From the NCBI GenBank assembly GCA_030142905.1, contig JASJOG010000019.1:1710501-1774500 (forward strand): a stretch of DNA of 64,000 nt, written 5' to 3'. The first letter of the stretch is position 1. Each line of letters starts with the position of its first letter. Below the pieces are notes generated by a model that ran no database searches, had not been told where the DNA came from, and saw only the letters and a list, made by a program, of their open reading frames with translations. Position numbers and translations under genes: made by a program. Origin of the DNA: Heliopora coerulea. Taxonomy: Eukaryota; Cnidaria; Anthozoa; Scleralcyonacea; Helioporidae. Shown here in pieces: positions 1 to 11,930 of this stretch.

Positions 1-1159
1 ACAATATTTCGACCACAAATATTCCACGTAATTTCCCCTAAAAACAACTGAAATCATTGCAAAACTAGTTTCTATGCAATAAACTTTCATATTTTCACCT
101 TATTTCGAAAGTTGGAAATTGGTCGAAAAATCGTCAAAAACCAAAGGTTAACCCCTTTACTTTTTGGTGAAATTTTTCCACCTCAAATATTCAACGTAAT
201 TTCGCCTAAAAACCACTCAAATCACTGCAAAACTACTTTCTATGCAATAAACTTTCATATTCTTCACTTATTCCGAAAGTTGCAAATTGGTCGAAAAATC
301 GTCAAAAACCAAAGGTTAACCCCTTTACTTTTTGGTCAAATTTTTCCACCTAAAATATTCAACGTAATTTCACCGAAAAACCACTGAAATCACTGCAAAA
401 CTAATTTCTAAGCAATAAACGTTCATACTTTGACCTTATTTCGAAAGTTGGAAATTGATCGAAAAATCGTCAAAAATCAAAGGTTAACCCCTTTACTTTT
501 TGTTCAAATTTTTCCACCTCAAATATTCCACGTAATTTCCCCTAAAAACCACTCAAATCACTGCAAAACTAGTTTCTATGCAATAAACTTTCATATTTTT
601 ACCTTATTTAAAAAGTTGGAAATTGGTCGAAAAATCGTCAAAAACCAAAGGTTAACCCCTTTACTTTTTGGTCAAATTTTTCCACCTCAAATATTCAACG
701 TAATTTCCCCTTAAAACCACTCAAATCACTGCAAAACTTGTTTCTATGCAAGAAACGTTCATATTTTTACCTTATTTCGAAAGTTGAAAATTGGTCGAAA
801 AATCGTCGAAAACCAAAGGTTAACCCCTTTACGTTTTGATCAAATTTTTCGACCTCAAATATTCAACGTAATTTCCCCTAAAAACCACTCAAATCACTTC
901 AAAACTAGTTTCTATGCAATAAACTTTCATATTTTCACCTTATTTCGAAAGTTGGAAATTGGTCAAAAAATCGTCAAAAACCAAAGGTTAACCCCTTTAC
1001 TTTTTGGTCAAATTTTTCCACCTCAAATATTCAACGTAATTTCGCCTAAAAACCACTCAAATCACTGCAAAACTACTTTCTATGCAATAAACTTTCATAT
1101 TCTTCACTTATTCCGAAAGTTTCAAATTGGTCGAAAAATCGTCAAAAACCAAAGGTTAA
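1..1159 (+). repeat. Satellite array, left part (about 168-bp monomer)
   Basis: Head-to-tail copies of a monomer of about 168 bp, recognisable by the recurring block AAAGGTTAACCCCTTTAC and by ATGCAATAAACTTTCATATT. The array runs off the left edge and is cut at 1,159 by a retroelement. Since 168 is divisible by 3, a single frame can stay open across several monomers, so apparent ORFs of 90-200 residues here are best read as satellite translation. Copies at 1-1,147 closely match those starting at 9,371, so they belong to one homogenised array. Confidence 0.95.
1148..1159. repeat. Target-site duplication, left copy
   Basis: The 12-bp word ACCAAAGGTTAA ends here and is repeated at 2,955-2,966. 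It flanks the Penelope-like element exactly, and both copies are normal satellite sequence, so it marks the insertion site. Confidence 0.9.
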
Positions 1160-1184
1160 TTGCGGGAACCACTGAGTATTTTGA

Positions 1185-1365
1185 TAAAATACACAACAAC
1201 GGTAACTCCAAAAATCGATAACATATTTAATTTATTCGACGTTTCGACTAGGCTTTAGTCATCTTCAGGAATGCTGCTGGCTAACAGGTGGGGTCTACTT
1301 ATATACAAATGACAATCACGTGAAAACTATTAATAGAAAATGATGAGTTCTCGGGATGCTTTATG
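1185..1365 (-). repeat. Left inverted terminal repeat of the Penelope-like element
   Basis: This segment is the reverse complement of 2,774-2,954 with few differences. The inversion reaches into the start of the ORF: the GAGTTCTCGGGATGCTTTA region at the left pairs with TAAAGCATCCCGAGAACTC at the right. The inverted copy therefore replaces the missing N-terminal coding sequence. Confidence 0.9.
1235..1268 (-). ncRNA. Hammerhead-like core in the left PLE repeat
   Basis: On the minus strand this reads CTGAAGA, one T, a GACTA/TAGTC hairpin, then GAAAC. This is close to the hammerhead ribozyme core (CUGANGA, helix II, GAAA), which is known to occur in Penelope-like elements. One extra nucleotide sits before helix II, and helices I and III are not obvious, so self-cleavage is unproven. 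Confidence 0.4.
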
Positions 1366-2810
1366 GCACCGCATACCAACCTGTTGCAAAATATCTCTCC
1401 CGACTGCTTAACCCACTCACCCTTAACGACTTCAGCCTGCAAGACAGTTTCGACGCTATAACACGTATAGAGAACATCCCACAGAATCTATTCGCCGAAG
1501 GTTACAGATTTGTCTCCTTTGATGTCAAGTCGCTGTTTACGAACATCCCTCTCAAGAAAACAGTCGACATCATCCTACACAGAATTTACAACGACAAACA
1601 ACTAACTACTGCACTCAAGAAAAGAACACTGAAAAAGCTATTGTTAGATTCCTGTACGAAAACACCTTTTTCTTTAAATGGAGATCTGTATAAACAAATT
1701 GATGGCGTCGCCATGGGCTCTCCGCTCGGTCCAACTCTTGCAAACATAACAATGACTGCATTAGAAGAAGATATTGTTAAGAAACTAATAGACGCCAATA
1801 TAATTAAATTTTATGTTCGTTATGTTGACGACACGTTAGTTCTCACGAAACCAACCGACATACCCATCATCCTGGAACAACTCAACAGTTACCATCCCCA
1901 AATTCAATTTACACATGAAGAATTCGTGGACAATAATGATGTTCACTTCTTAGACACTAAAATAACTTCGTCTGGTACTACAATTTTCCGCAAATGTACC
2001 CATACCGGCCAGTACATCCATCAATCCAGTTTTACACCCTGGTCCCGAAAAACCGCCTGGATCAGATCGTTAATCCATCGTGCCCACAAGATTTGCAGCA
2101 ACACAGCTCTACTCACGGATGAAATACAAAACATTCGAAAGCTTATGTCATGGAACGGGTTCACCAAACGTATGTCCACACAACTCATCAAAACGTTCAG
2201 CACAGACCGGACCCCACCTAACCCTAACGATCTTACTCAGACCACAGAAGAAACTTCGCAGCCCCCCAAAATATGGCTCCGTCTACCATATATTGGCAAA
2301 CGTGGCACTACATTACTCCGTAAATTCAAGAAAAATCTCCTCCGCCTGATAAAACGTCCCTGTCGATTAATTGTCAACTGGAAGACCACCACCACAAACT
2401 GTTTTTTGTCGTGCAAGGACAAAACACCAAAAGAATACCAAAGTTCTGTGGTATATAGCTTTTCTTGCCCAGGTTGTCAACAATCATACATCGGAAAAAC
2501 AGACAGATGCTTTTTTACCAGAATAAAAGAACACACGACTTGCCCTGACTCTGAAATTCACAACCACATCAATTCTTGTGAACAATTTCAGCACATCAAA
2601 TCTCTGTTTCAAATTTCGCTAGACGAACAAAACCCGGACGATATCTTACAAATCAGTTTATGTGACTTTATACTTAACAACTGTATAATTATTGACAAAG
2701 CCGACCACTGGTCGACATTGCTTTATAAGGAAGCGCTCGCAATCCGCCGCCTGAAACCGCAGCTCAACCACGGGACTAAAGCATCCCGAGAACTCATCAT
2801 TTTCTATTAA
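1356..2810 (+). CDS. Penelope-like reverse transcriptase with GIY-YIG endonuclease, N-terminally truncated
   Basis: A 484-residue ORF. The reverse transcriptase region spans roughly residues 1-250: FVSFDVKSLFTNIPL carries the first catalytic Asp, MGSPLGPTLANI is the next conserved block, and YVRYVDDTLVL holds the YVDD catalytic pair. Near residues 365-405 follow VVYSFSCPGCQQSYIGKT and an Arg-containing TRIKEH block, the GIY-YIG nuclease typical of endonuclease-bearing Penelope elements, with a His/Cys-containing tail (NHINSCEQF). The frame opens at GTAYQPVAKYLSRLLNPL, inside the early RT blocks, so I infer that the N-terminal extension and first RT motifs are lost. The ATG lies in the inverted repeat and may not be a real start. 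No internal stop is present, which suggests a young insertion. Confidence 0.93.
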   Translation: MLYGTAYQPVAKYLSRLLNPLTLNDFSLQDSFDAITRIENIPQNLFAEGYRFVSFDVKSLFTNIPLKKTVDIILHRIYNDKQLTTALKKRTLKKLLLDSCTKTPFSLNGDLYKQIDGVAMGSPLGPTLANITMTALEEDIVKKLIDANIIKFYVRYVDDTLVLTKPTDIPIILEQLNSYHPQIQFTHEEFVDNNDVHFLDTKITSSGTTIFRKCTHTGQYIHQSSFTPWSRKTAWIRSLIHRAHKICSNTALLTDEIQNIRKLMSWNGFTKRMSTQLIKTFSTDRTPPNPNDLTQTTEETSQPPKIWLRLPYIGKRGTTLLRKFKKNLLRLIKRPCRLIVNWKTTTTNCFLSCKDKTPKEYQSSVVYSFSCPGCQQSYIGKTDRCFFTRIKEHTTCPDSEIHNHINSCEQFQHIKSLFQISLDEQNPDDILQISLCDFILNNCIIIDKADHWSTLLYKEALAIRRLKPQLNHGTKASRELIIFY

Positions 2811-2954
2811 TAGTTTTCACGTGATTGTCATTTGTATATAAGTAGACCCCACCTGTTAGCCAGCAGCATTCCTGAAGATGGCTAAAGCCTAGTCGAAACG
2901 TCGAATAAATTAAATATGTTATCGATTTTTGGAGTTACCGTTGTTGTGTATTTT
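2774..2954 (+). repeat. Right inverted terminal repeat of the Penelope-like element
   Basis: This carries the end of the ORF, the stop codon, and the 3' terminal region, ending just before the right copy of the target duplication. It is mirrored at 1,185-1,365. Confidence 0.9.
2872..2905 (+). ncRNA. Hammerhead-like core in the right PLE repeat
   Basis: CTGAAGA is followed by a short hairpin with GGCT/AGCC and then GTCGAAACGTCG. Same motif and same reservations as the mirrored copy at 1,235-1,268. Confidence 0.4.
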
Positions 2955-4419
2955 ACCAAAGGTTAACCCCTTAACTTTTGGTCAAATTTTTCCACCTAAA
3001 ATATTCAACGTAATTTCACCGAAAAAGAACTCCAATCACTGCAAAACTAGTTTCTATGCAATAAACTTTCATACTTTGACCTTATTTCGAAAGTTGAAAA
3101 TTGGTCGAAAAATCATCAAAAATCAAAGGTTAACCCCTTTACTTTTTGTTCAAATTTTTCCACCTGAAATATTCCACGTAATTTCCCCTAAAAACCACTC
3201 AAATCACTGCAAAACTACTTTCTATGCAATAAACTTTCATATTTTTACCTTATTTCGAAAGTTGGAAATTGGTCAAAAAATCGTCAAAAACCAAATGTTA
3301 ACCCCTTTACTTTTTGATCAAATTTTTCAACCTAAAATATTCAACGCAATTTCACAGAAAAACCACTGAAATCACTGCAAAACTAGTTTCTAAGCAATAA
3401 ACGTTCATATTTTCACCTTATTTCGAAAGTTGGAAATTGGTCGAAAAATCGTCAAAAACCAAAGGTTAACCCCTTTACTTTTTGGTGAAATTTTTCCACC
3501 TCAAATATTCAACGTAATTTCGCCTAAAAACCACTCAAATCACTGCAAAACTACTTTCCATGCAATAAACTTTCATATTCTTCACTTATTCCGAAAGTTG
3601 CAAATTGGTCGAAAAATCGTCAAAAACCAAAGGTTAACCCCTTTACTTTTTGTTCAAATTTTTCCACCTAAAATATTCAACGTAATTTCACCGAAAAAGA
3701 ACTCCAATCACTGCAAAACTAGTTTCTATGCAATAAACTTTCATACTTTGACCCTATTTCGAAAGTTGAAAATTGGTCGAAAAATCATCAAAAACCAAAG
3801 GTTAACCCCTTTACGTTTTGATCAAATTTTTCGACCTCAAATATTCAACGCAATTTCCCCTAAAAACCACTCAAATCACTGCAAAACTACTTTCTATGCA
3901 ATAAACTTTCATATTTTCACCTTATTTCGAAAGTTGGAAAGTCGTCGAAAAATCGTCGAAAACCAAAGGTTAACCCCTTTACTTTTTGGTCAAATTTTTC
4001 CACCTCAAATATTCCACGTAATTTCCCCTTAAAACCACTCAAATCACTGCAAAACTAGTTTCTAAGCAATAAACGTTCATATTTTCACCTTATTTCGAAA
4101 GTTGGAAATTGGTCGAAAAATCGTCAAAAACCAAAGGTTAACCCCTTTACTTTTTGGTGAAATTTTTCCACCTAAAATATTCAACGTAATTTCGCCGAAA
4201 AACCACTAAAATCACTGCAAAACTAGTTTCTATGTAGTAAACTTTCATATTTTGACCTTATTTCGAAAGTTTCAAATTGGTCGAAAAATCGTCAAAAACC
4301 AAAGGTTAACCCCTTTACTTTTTGGTGAAATTTTTCCACCTAAAATATTCAACGTAATTTCGCCGAAAAACCACTAAAATCACTGCAAAACTAGTTTCTA
4401 TATAATAAACTTTCATATT

Positions 4420-7111
4420 TTGACCTTATTTCGAATTTTTCAAATTGGTCGAAAAATCGTCAAAAACCAAAGGTTAACCCCTTTACTTTTTGGTCAAATT
4501 TTACGACCTAAAATACTCTACGTAATTTCACCGAAAAGCCACCCAAATCACTGCAAAACTAGTTTCTATGCAATAAACTTTCATATTTTGACCTTATTTC
4601 GAATTTTTCAAATTGGTCGAAAAATCGTCAAAAACCAAAGGTTAACCCCTTTACTTTTTGGTCAAATTTTACGACCTAAAATACTCTACGTAATTTCACC
4701 GAAAAGCCACCCAAATCACTGCAAAACTAGTTTCTATGGAATAAACTTTCATATTTTGACCTTATTTCGAAAGTTGGAAATTGGTCGAAAAATCGTCAAA
4801 AACCAAAGGTTAACCCCTTTACTTTTTGGTCAAGTTTTTCGACGTAAAATATTCAACGTAATTTCACCGAAAAAGCACTGAAATCACTGCAAAACTAGTT
4901 TCTATGTAGTAAACTTTCATATTTTGACCTTATTTCGAAAGTTTCAAATTGGTCGAAAAATCGTCAAAAACCAAAGGTTAACACCTTTACGTTTTGGTCA
5001 AATTTTACGACCTAAAATACTCTACCTAATTTCACCGAAAAGCCACTCAAATCACTGCAAAACTAGTTTCTATGCAATAAACTTTCATATTTTGACCTTA
5101 CTTCGAAAGTTTCAAATTGGTCGAAAAATCGTCAAAAACCAAAGGTTAACCCCTTTACTTTTTGGTCAAAATTTTTCAACCTAAAATACTCAACGTAATT
5201 TCAGCGAAAAATCACTGAAATCACTGCAAAACTAGTTCCTATGCAAAAAACTTTCATATTTTGACCTTATTTCGAAAGTTGGAAATTGGTCGAAAAATCG
5301 TCGAAAACCAAAGCTTAACCCCTTTACTTTTTGGTGAAATTTTTCCACCTAAAATATTCAACGTAATTTCACCGAAAAACCACTAAAATCACTGCAAAAC
5401 TAGTTTCTATGGAATAAACTTTCATATTTTGACCTTATTTCGAAAGTTGGAAATTGGTCGAAAAATCGTCAAAAACCAAAGGTTAACCCCTTTACGTTTT
5501 TGGTGAAATTTTTCCACCTAAAATACTCAACGTAATTTCAGCGAAAAACCACTCAAATCACTGCAAAACTAGTTCCTATGCAAAAAACTTTCATATTTTG
5601 ACCTTATTTCGAAAGTTGGAAATTGGTCGAAAAATCGTCAAAAACCAAAGGTTAACCCCTTTACTTTTTGGTCAAATTTTTCCACCTAAAATATTCAACG
5701 TAATTTCGCCGAAAAACCACTAAAATCACTGCAAAACTAGTTTCTATGTAATAAACTTTCATATTTTGACCTTATTTCGAATTTTTCAAATTGGTCGAAA
5801 AATCGTCAAAAACCAAAGGTTAACCCCTTTACTTTTTGGTCAAATTTTACGACCTAAAATACTCTACGTAATTTCACCGAAAAGCCACCCAAATCACTGC
5901 AAAACTAGTTTCTATGCAATAAACTTTCATATTTTGACCTTATTTCGAATTTTTCAAATTGGTCGAAAAATCGTCAAAAACCAAAGGTTAACCCCTTTAC
6001 TTTTTGGTCAAATTTTACGACCTAAAATACTCTACGTAATTTCACCGAAAAGCCACCCAAATCACTGCAAAACTAGTTTCTATGGAATAAACTTTCATAT
6101 TTTGACCTTATTTCGAAAGTTGGAAATTGGTCGAAAAATCGTCAAAAACCAAAGGTTAACCCCTTTACTTTTTGGTCAAGTTTTTCGACGTAAAATATTC
6201 AACGTAATTTCACCGAAAAAGCACTGAAATCACTGCAAAACTAGTTTCTATGTAGTAAACTTTCATATTTTGACCTTATTTCGAAAGTTTCAAATTGGTC
6301 GAAAAATCGTCAAAAACCAAAGGTTAACACCTTTACGTTTTGGTCAAATTTTACGACCTAAAATACTCTACCTAATTTCACCGAAAAGCCACTCAAATCA
6401 CTGCAAAACTAGTTTCTATGCAATAAACTTTCATATTTTGACCTTACTTCGAAAGTTTCAAATTGGTCGAAAAATCGTCAAAAACCAAAGGTTAACCCCT
6501 TTACTTTTTGGTCAAAATTTTTCAACCTAAAATACTCAACGTAATTTCAGCGAAAAATCACTGAAATCACTGCAAAACTAGTTCCTATGCAAAAAACTTT
6601 CATATTTTGACCTTATTTCGAAAGTTGGAAATTGGTCGAAAAATCGTCGAAAACCAAAGCTTAACCCCTTTACTTTTTGGTGAAATTTTTCCACCTAAAA
6701 TATTCAACGTAATTTCACCGAAAAACCACTAAAATCACTGCAAAACTAGTTTCTATGGAATAAACTTTCATATTTTGACCTTATTTCGAAAGTTGGAAAT
6801 TGGTCGAAAAATCGTCAAAAACCAAAGGTTAACCCCTTTACGTTTTTGGTGAAATTTTTCCACCTAAAATACTCAACGTAATTTCAGCTAAAAACCACTC
6901 AAATCACTGCAAAACTAGTTCCTATGCAAAAAACTTTCATATTTTGACCTTATTTCGAAAGTTGGAAATTGGTCGAAAAATCGTCAAAAACCAAAGGTTA
7001 ACCCCTTAACTTTTTGGTGAAATTTTTCCACCTAAAATATTCAACGTAATTTCGCCGAAAAACCACTAAAATCACTGCAAAACTAGTTTCTATGTAATAA
7101 ACTTTCATATT
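4420..7111 (+). repeat. Tandem duplication of a 1,346-bp higher-order unit
   Basis: 4,420-5,765 and 5,766-7,111 match nearly base for base, including private variants such as AAATTTTACGACC and TCTACGTAATTTCACCG. The two predicted frames of 153 and 86 residues are reproduced exactly. This points to a recent duplication inside the array. Confidence 0.9.
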
Positions 7112-7261
7112 TTGACCTTATTTCGAAAGTTTCAAATTGGTCGAAAAATCGTCAAAAACCAAAGGTTAACCCCTTTACTTTTTGGTCAAATTTTTCCACC
7201 TAAAATATTCAACGTAATTTCACCGAAAAACCACTGAAATCACTGCAAAACTAGTTTCTAA

Positions 7262-8690
7262 GCAATAAACGTTCATACTTTGACCTTATTTCGAAAGTTG
7301 GAAATTGATCGAAAAATCGTCAAAAACCAAAGGTTAACCCCTTAACTTTTTGGTCCAATATTTCCCACCTAAAATATTCAACGTAATTTCACCGAAAAAG
7401 AACTCCAATCACTGCAAAACTAGTTTCTATGCAATAAACTTTCATATTTTCACCTTATTTCGAAAGTTGGAAAGTCGTCGAAAAATCGTCAAAACCCAAA
7501 GGGTAACCCCTTTACTTTTGGTACAATATTTCGACCACAAATATTCCACGTAATTTCCCCTAAAAACAACTGAAATCATTGCAAAACTAGTTTCTATGCA
7601 ATAAACTTTCATATTTTCACCTTATTTCGAAAGTTGGAAATTGGTCGAAAAATCGTCAAAAACCAAAGGTTAACCCCTTTACTTTTTGGTGAAATTTTTC
7701 CACCTCAAATATTCAACGTAATTTCGCCTAAAAACCACTCAAATCACTGCAAAACTACTTTCTATGCAATAAACTTTCATATTCTTCACTTATTCCGAAA
7801 GTTTCAAATTGGTCGAAAAATCGTCAAAAACCAAAGGTTAACCCCTTTACTTTTTAGTGAAATTTTTCCACCTAAAATATTCAACGTAATTTCACCGAAA
7901 AACCACTGAAATCACTGCAAAACTAGTTTCTAAGCAATAAACGTTCATACTTTGACCTTATTTCGAAAGTTGGAAATTGATCGAAAAATCGTCAAAAACC
8001 AAAGGTTAACCCCTTAACTTTTTGGTCCAATATTTCCCACCTAAAATATTCAACGTAATTTCACCGAAAAAGAACTCCAATCACTGCAAAACTAGTTTCT
8101 ATGCAATAAACTTTCATATTTTCACCTTATTTCGAAAGTTGGAAAGTCGTCGAAAAATCGTCAAAACCCAAAGGGTAACCCCTTTACTTTTGGTACAATA
8201 TTTCGACCACAAATATTCCCCGTAATTTCCCCTAAAAACAACTGAAATCATTGCAAAACTAGTTTCTATGCAATAAACTTTCATATTTTCACCTTATTTC
8301 GAAAGTTGGAAATTTGTCGAAAAATCGTCAAAAACCAAAGGTTAACCCCTTTACTTTTTGGTGAAATTTTTCCACCTCAAATATTCAACGTAATTTCGCC
8401 TAAAAACCACTCAAATCACTGCAAAACTACTTTCTATGCAATAAACTTTCATATTCTTCACTTATTCCGAAAGTTGCAAATTGGTCGAAAAATCGTCAAA
8501 AACCAAAGGTTAACCCCTTTACTTTTTGGTCAAATTTTTCCACCTAAAATATTCAACGTAATTTCACCGAAAAACCACTGAAATCACTGCAAAACTAGTT
8601 TCTAAGCAATAAACGTTCATATTTTCACCTTATTTCGAAAGTTGGAAATTGATCGAAAAATCGTCAAAAACCAAAGGTTAACCCCTTTAC
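7262..8690 (+). repeat. 672-bp (four-monomer) higher-order repeat
   Basis: Diagnostic words such as TTTTGGTCCAATATTTCCCA recur at 672-bp steps. This is a second higher-order register, beside the 1,346-bp one, in the same array. Confidence 0.85.
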
Positions 8691-11600
8691 TTTTTGGTCC
8701 AATATTTCCCACCTAAAATATTCAACATAATTTCACCGAAAAAGAACTCCAATCACTGCAAAACTAGTTTCTATGCAATAAACTTTCATACTTTGACCTT
8801 ATTTCGAAAGTTGAAAATTGGTCGAAAAATCGTCAAAAACCAAAGGTTAACCCCTTTACTTTTTGGTGAAATTTTTCCACCTCAAATATTCAACGTAATT
8901 TCACCGAAAAAGAACTCCAATCACTGCAAAACTAGTTTCTATGCAATAAACTTTCATACTTTGACCCTATTTCGAAAGTTGAAAATTGGTCGAAAAATCA
9001 TCAAAAACCAAAGGTTAACCCCTTTACGTTTTGATCAAATTTTTCGACCTCAAATATTCAACGCAATTTCCCCTAAAAACCACTCAAATCACTGCAAAAC
9101 TAGATTCTATGCAATAAACTTTCGTATTTTCACCTTATTTCGAAAGTTGGAAAGTCGTCGAAAAATCGTCGAAAACCAAAGGTTAACCACTTAACTTTTT
9201 GGGCAAATTTTTCCACCTAAAATATTCCACGTAATTTCCCCTTAAAACCACTCAAATCACTGCAAAACTAGTTTCTATACAATAAACTTTCATATTTTCA
9301 CCTTATTTCGAAAGTTGGAAATTGGTCGAAAAATCGTTAAAACCCAAAGGGTAACCCCTTTACTTTTGGTACAATATTTCGACCACAAATATTCCACGTA
9401 ATTTCCCCTAAAAACAACTGAAATCATTGCAAAACTAGTTTCTATGCAATAAACTTTCATATTTTCACCTTATTTCGAAAGTTGGAAATTGGTCGAAAAA
9501 TCGTCAAAAACCAAAGGTTAACCCCTTTACTTTTTGGTGAAATTTTTCCACCTCAAATATTCAACGTAATTTCGCCTAAAAACCACTCAAATCACTGCAA
9601 AACTACTTTCTATGCAATAAACTTTCATATTCTTCACTTATTCCGAAAGTTGCAAATTGGTCGAAAAATCGTCAAAAACCAAAGGTTAACCCCTTTACTT
9701 TTTGGTCAAATTTTTCCACCTAAAATATTCAACGTAATTTCACCGAAAAACCACTGAAATCACTGCAAAACTAGTTTCTAAGCAATAAACGTTCATACTT
9801 TGACCTTATTTCGAAAGTTGGAAATTGATCGAAAAATCGTCAAAAATCAAAGGTTAACCCCTTTACTTTTTGTTCAAATTTTTCCACCTAAAATATTCCA
9901 CGTAATTTCCCCTAAAAACCACTCAAATCACTGCAAAACTAGTTTCTATGCAATAAACTTTCATATTTTTACCTTATTTAAAAAGTTGGAAATTGGTCGA
10001 AAAATCGTCAAAAACCAAAGGTTAACCCCTTTACTTTTTGGTCAAATTTTTCCACCTCAAATATTCAACGTAATTTCCCCTTAAAACCACTCAAATCACT
10101 GCAAAACTTGTTTCTATGCAATAAACTTTCATATTTTTACCTTATTTCGAAAGTTGAAAATTGGTCGAAAAATCGTCGAAAACCAAAGGTTAACCCCTTT
10201 ACGTTTTGATCAAATTTTTCGACCTCAAATATTCAACGTAATTTCCCCTAAAAACCACTCAAATCACTTCAAAACTAGTTTCTATGCAATAAACTTTCAT
10301 ATTTTCACCTTATTTCGAAAGTTGGAAATTGGTCGAAAAATCGTCAAAAACCAAAGGTTAACCCCTTTACTTTTTGGTGAAATTTTTCCACCTAAAATAT
10401 TCAACGCAATTTCACAGAAAAACCACTGAAATCACTGCAAAACTAGTTTCTAAGCAATAAACGTTCATATTTTCACCTTATTTCGAAAGTTGGAAATTGG
10501 TCGAAAAATCGTCAAAAACCAAAGGTTAACCCCTTTACTTTTTGGTGAAATTTTTCCACCTCAAATATTCAACGTAATTTCCTCTTAAAACCACTCAAAT
10601 CACTGCAAAACTTGTTTCTATGCAAGAAACTTTCATATTTTTACCTTATTTCGAAAGTTGAAAATTGATCAAATTTTTCGACCTCAAATATTCAACGTAA
10701 TTTCCCCTAAAAACCACTCAAATCACTTCAAAACTAGTTTCTATGCAATAAACTTTCATATTTTCACCTTATTTCGAAAGTTGGAAATTCGTCGAAAAAT
10801 CGTCGAAAACCAAAGGTTAACCCCTTTACTTTTTGGTCAAATTTTTCCACCTCAAATATTCAACGTAATTTCACCGAAAAACAACTCAAATTACTGCAAA
10901 ACTAGTTTCTATGAAATAAACTTTCATATTTTCACCTTATTTAGAAAGTTGGAAATTGGTCGAAAAATCGTGAAAAACCAGTGGCTAACTCCTTTACTTT
11001 TTGGTCAAGTTTTCAACCTAAAATAGTGAAGGTAATTTCACCGAAAACCTACTCCAATCACTGCAAAAGTGACTTATATGGAATAACCTTTTATATTTAG
11101 ACCACCATTCGAAGGTTGAAAATTGGTCGAAAAATCGTCAAAAACCAAAGGTTAACTCCTTTAGTTTTTGGTGAAATTTTTCCACCTAAAATTGTCAAGA
11201 TAATTTCACCGAAAACCCATTTCAATCAGTGCAAAACTAACTTATATGCAATAAACTTTCATGTTTATACCTCAGTTCGAAAGTTTAAAATTGGTCGAAA
11301 AATCGTCAAAAAGCAAAGGTTCACCCCTTTACTTTTTGGTGAAATTTTTCCAATTAAAATAGTCAAGGTAATTTAACAAAAAAGCCACTCCAATCACTGC
11401 AAAACTAACTGATATTCAATAAACCTTCATATTAAGAACTCAATAGGAAAGTTTCAAATTGGTCGAAAAAGCATCAAAAACCAAAGGTCAACCCCTATAC
11501 TTTTTGGTGAAATTTTTCCATCTAAAATAGTGAACGTAAATTCACCTAAAAACTACTCCAATCACTGCAAAACTAACTTATATGGAATAAACTTTCATAT

Positions 11601-11930
11601 CTAGACCTCAATTGGAAAGTTTAAAATTGGTCGAAAAATCGTCAAAAACCAAAGATTAACCCCTTTACTTTTCGGTGAAATTTTTCCACCTAAAATAGTC
11701 AAGGTAATTTCACCGAAAAACCACTCCAATCACTGCAAAACTAACTTATATGGAAAAAACTTACATATTTAGACCTCAGTTCGAAAGTTTGAAATTGATC
11801 GAGAAATCGTCAAAAACCAAAGGTTAACAACTTTACTTTTTGGTGAAATTTTTCCACCTAAAATAGTCAAGGTAATTTCACCGAAAAACTTCTCCAATCA
11901 CTGGAAAAGTAACTTATATTCAATGAACAG

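Larger units (their letters stand above)
1160..2954 (+). mobile_element. Penelope-like retroelement inserted in satellite
   Basis: A 1,795-bp insertion between two copies of a 12-bp target duplication. Near-perfect inverted repeats of about 180 bp (1,185-1,365 and 2,774-2,954) enclose an ORF with a reverse transcriptase and a GIY-YIG nuclease. That architecture, including an inverted copy of the 3' end at the 5' end, is known for Penelope-like elements. The left end adds about 25 bp outside the inverted repeat; the block CCACTGAGTATTTT there recurs in slightly altered form at 48,163, in a shorter relative. The coding part is shorter than full Penelope proteins, so this looks like a 5'-truncated copy with an intact remaining frame. 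Confidence 0.92.
2955..11930 (+). repeat. Satellite array, main block with higher-order repeats
   Basis: About 53 tandem monomers of roughly 168 bp. Two higher-order patterns are visible. A 1,346-bp block (eight monomers) starting at 4,420 is repeated almost without change from 5,766. A 672-bp block (four monomers) repeats with starts at 7,350, 8,022 and 8,694. From about 10,980 the monomers diverge and change subtype (AAAATAGTCAAGGTAATTTC in place of AAATATTCAACGTAATTTC), and the array ends near 11,930. A homogenised core with a divergent edge is usual for satellites. The many ORFs are by-products of the monomer length. Confidence 0.95.

Noticed and set aside
1586..2422. Minus-strand ORFs inside the Penelope-like element
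   Set aside because: They are shadows of the reverse transcriptase and nuclease frame.
112..11376. Many ORFs of 60-200 residues in the satellite that share the text KIVKNQRLTPLLFG
   Set aside because: They are translations of a 168-bp tandem repeat in one frame. No start context, splice signals or domain supports them.
1..11930. Possible CENP-B box in the satellite (TTTCGAAAGTTGG)
   Set aside because: It shares only TTCG with the box; the required CGGG end is missing.
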